A stretch of DNA of 24,329 bases from GCA-2731375 sp964462145 (lineage in GTDB: Bacteria; Pseudomonadota; Alphaproteobacteria; GCA-2731375), in assembly GCA_964462145.1 (NCBI GenBank), contig CAYWYB010000035.1, positions 1-24,329 of the forward strand, read 5' to 3'. The first letter of the stretch is position 1. Each line of letters opens with the position of its first letter. The translations under genes and the position numbers were made by a program. The notes beneath the pieces were generated by a model. It was not told the origin of the DNA. It was given only the letters and a program-made list of their open reading frames with translations, and ran no database searches. Positions 23,528-24,329 of the stretch are shown piece after piece.

Positions 23528-24329
23528 CAGCCACAGGGGCGCCGGAAGGACGCGCGCCGGCAAGATGCGCCTTGGCCAGATCAGCTGCGCGCCGCTTGGC
23601 TGCTTCATCGGGAGCATACAGCAGCGAGGTTAGAATACGGTCGACCAACACCAGGGGCGTGCGTTTGATGGTCTGGCGCCAACCATGGCCCAACCGGCGG
23701 TCAAAACCACTGTTCGGGCCCGAGGGAGCTGCCTGCGCCGCGCCCGTTCCGCGTCTTGCCACAAGGGTTAAATAGCGCGGCAGCAAAGCCGAACTGGGCC
23801 GGCCCGAGGCGCGCAACGAGATGATCTCGAAGCCATGGCCACCATATAGCTGCCGCAGGGAATCTTGCGAGAAGCAATAGGGATGATAGATGTGCGTGGA
23901 ATTCTGCACCGTGGAATTGGGCGTTTCCATCAAGACCACGCCGTCCGGTGCCAGCCAACGGTCGATGGCTTTGAAGACTTTGTTCAGATCGACCACGTTC
24001 TCCATGACATGGGAGAACAGGATCACGTCCATTTTCTGCTCCGCCGCCGGCTCCATCTCGCTCAACTGATCGATTGTCGGGGCGATGATCTCCACGCCGC
24101 CAAGGGTCTGGGCGAAACCGGCGGCCAGCTCGGAAGGTTCCACGCCGAACGCTTCCGCCTGATAATGTTCCGCGATGGAGCTGATAATCAGGCCAAAGGC
24201 GCAGCCAATCTCCAGCAACCGGGCGCCGGGTTTGGGGCTGCAGCCGGCGGCATCAAGGCTGGCGCATAGCTTGTCCGTGCGCTGCAATTCCTTGATCAGC
24301 TGTTTTTGCCGGGCCTGGGTCTGTACCGG
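23511..24329 (-). CDS. SAM-dependent methyltransferase, N-terminus cut by right edge
   Basis: 272 visible residues, open through the right edge, so the start lies outside the window; the TTG at 24287 is only an internal leucine codon. Motif I is LLEIGCAFG (about visible residues 38-46), then AFGVEPSELAAGFA, MDVILFSHVMENVVDLNKVF and LAPDGVVLMETPN, followed by STHIYHPYCFSQDSLRQLYGGHGFE, the pattern of Methyltransf_23-like enzymes common in polysaccharide clusters. A C-terminal extension of about 90 residues rich in Arg, Ala and Pro follows. It overlaps the start of the ABC exporter gene and probably shares its transcript. The target is unknown; a role in capping or methylating the glycan is inference. 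Confidence 0.85.
   Translation of the reverse strand, partial: PVQTQARQKQLIKELQRTDKLCASLDAAGCSPKPGARLLEIGCAFGLIISSIAEHYQAEAFGVEPSELAAGFAQTLGGVEIIAPTIDQLSEMEPAAEQKMDVILFSHVMENVVDLNKVFKAIDRWLAPDGVVLMETPNSTVQNSTHIYHPYCFSQDSLRQLYGGHGFEIISLRASGRPSSALLPRYLTLVARRGTGAAQAAPSGPNSGFDRRLGHGWRQTIKRTPLVLVDRILTSLLYAPDEAAKRRAADLAKAHLAGARPSGAPVADEDGG

Noticed and set aside
24285..24287. TTG start for the right-edge methyltransferase
   Set aside because: The frame stays open for 14 more codons to the window edge, so the gene is cut rather than starting here.

Overview
The window looks like chromosomal DNA of a high-GC alphaproteobacterium, probably Rhodospirillales-like. The evidence is gene content and order: ahcY, a DivL-type sensor with tyrosine in place of the phospho-accepting histidine, tsaE and an AmgK-type kinase lie in the order typical of alphaproteobacteria. 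Codon use is strongly GC-rich throughout, which explains the many long antisense shadow frames. No tRNA, rRNA, insertion sequence, phage gene or CRISPR array was seen. Coding density is very high; the only gaps above about 100 bases are 1812-2085, 12999-13170 and 21017-21117.

Left part (1-7843). On the minus strand dapF (lysine and peptidoglycan precursor) overlaps the start of mtaB (tRNA ms2t6A modification), which runs off the left edge. A small solo PAS protein follows on the plus strand, converging with a molybdenum hydroxylase large subunit of the form II CoxL/aldehyde oxidase type that has no FAD or iron-sulfur partner gene nearby. Divergent from it is a plus-strand run: a RidA-family protein, a mandelate-racemase-subgroup enolase and a GT87 membrane mannosyltransferase-like protein.

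Middle part (7769-12998, minus strand). ahcY, divL, tsaE and amgK run in one direction. The last three overlap by a few bases and are probably translationally coupled. The usual continuation of this cluster (murU, addB, addA) is missing: amgK is followed by the GT87 gene in convergent orientation, overlapping it by 75 bases.

Right part (13171-24329). This is a surface-polysaccharide locus. Six minus-strand genes lie nearly end to end: two GT-B-fold surface glycan proteins, a sulfotransferase, an AsnB-type glutamine amidotransferase, a GT4 glycosyltransferase and an O-antigen-ligase/Wzy-type membrane protein. A small methyltransferase faces away from them. Beyond it is a second minus-strand unit: an ABC exporter preceded by a SAM methyltransferase cut by the right edge. 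Together these suggest assembly, amidation, possible sulfation and methylation, and export or ligation of a cell-surface glycan.

No clearly new type of system was found. The most notable points are the Tyr-type DivL with a CtrA-like box upstream of its cluster, the orphan molybdenum hydroxylase subunit next to RidA and an enolase, and the coupled glycan operon that includes a sulfotransferase.
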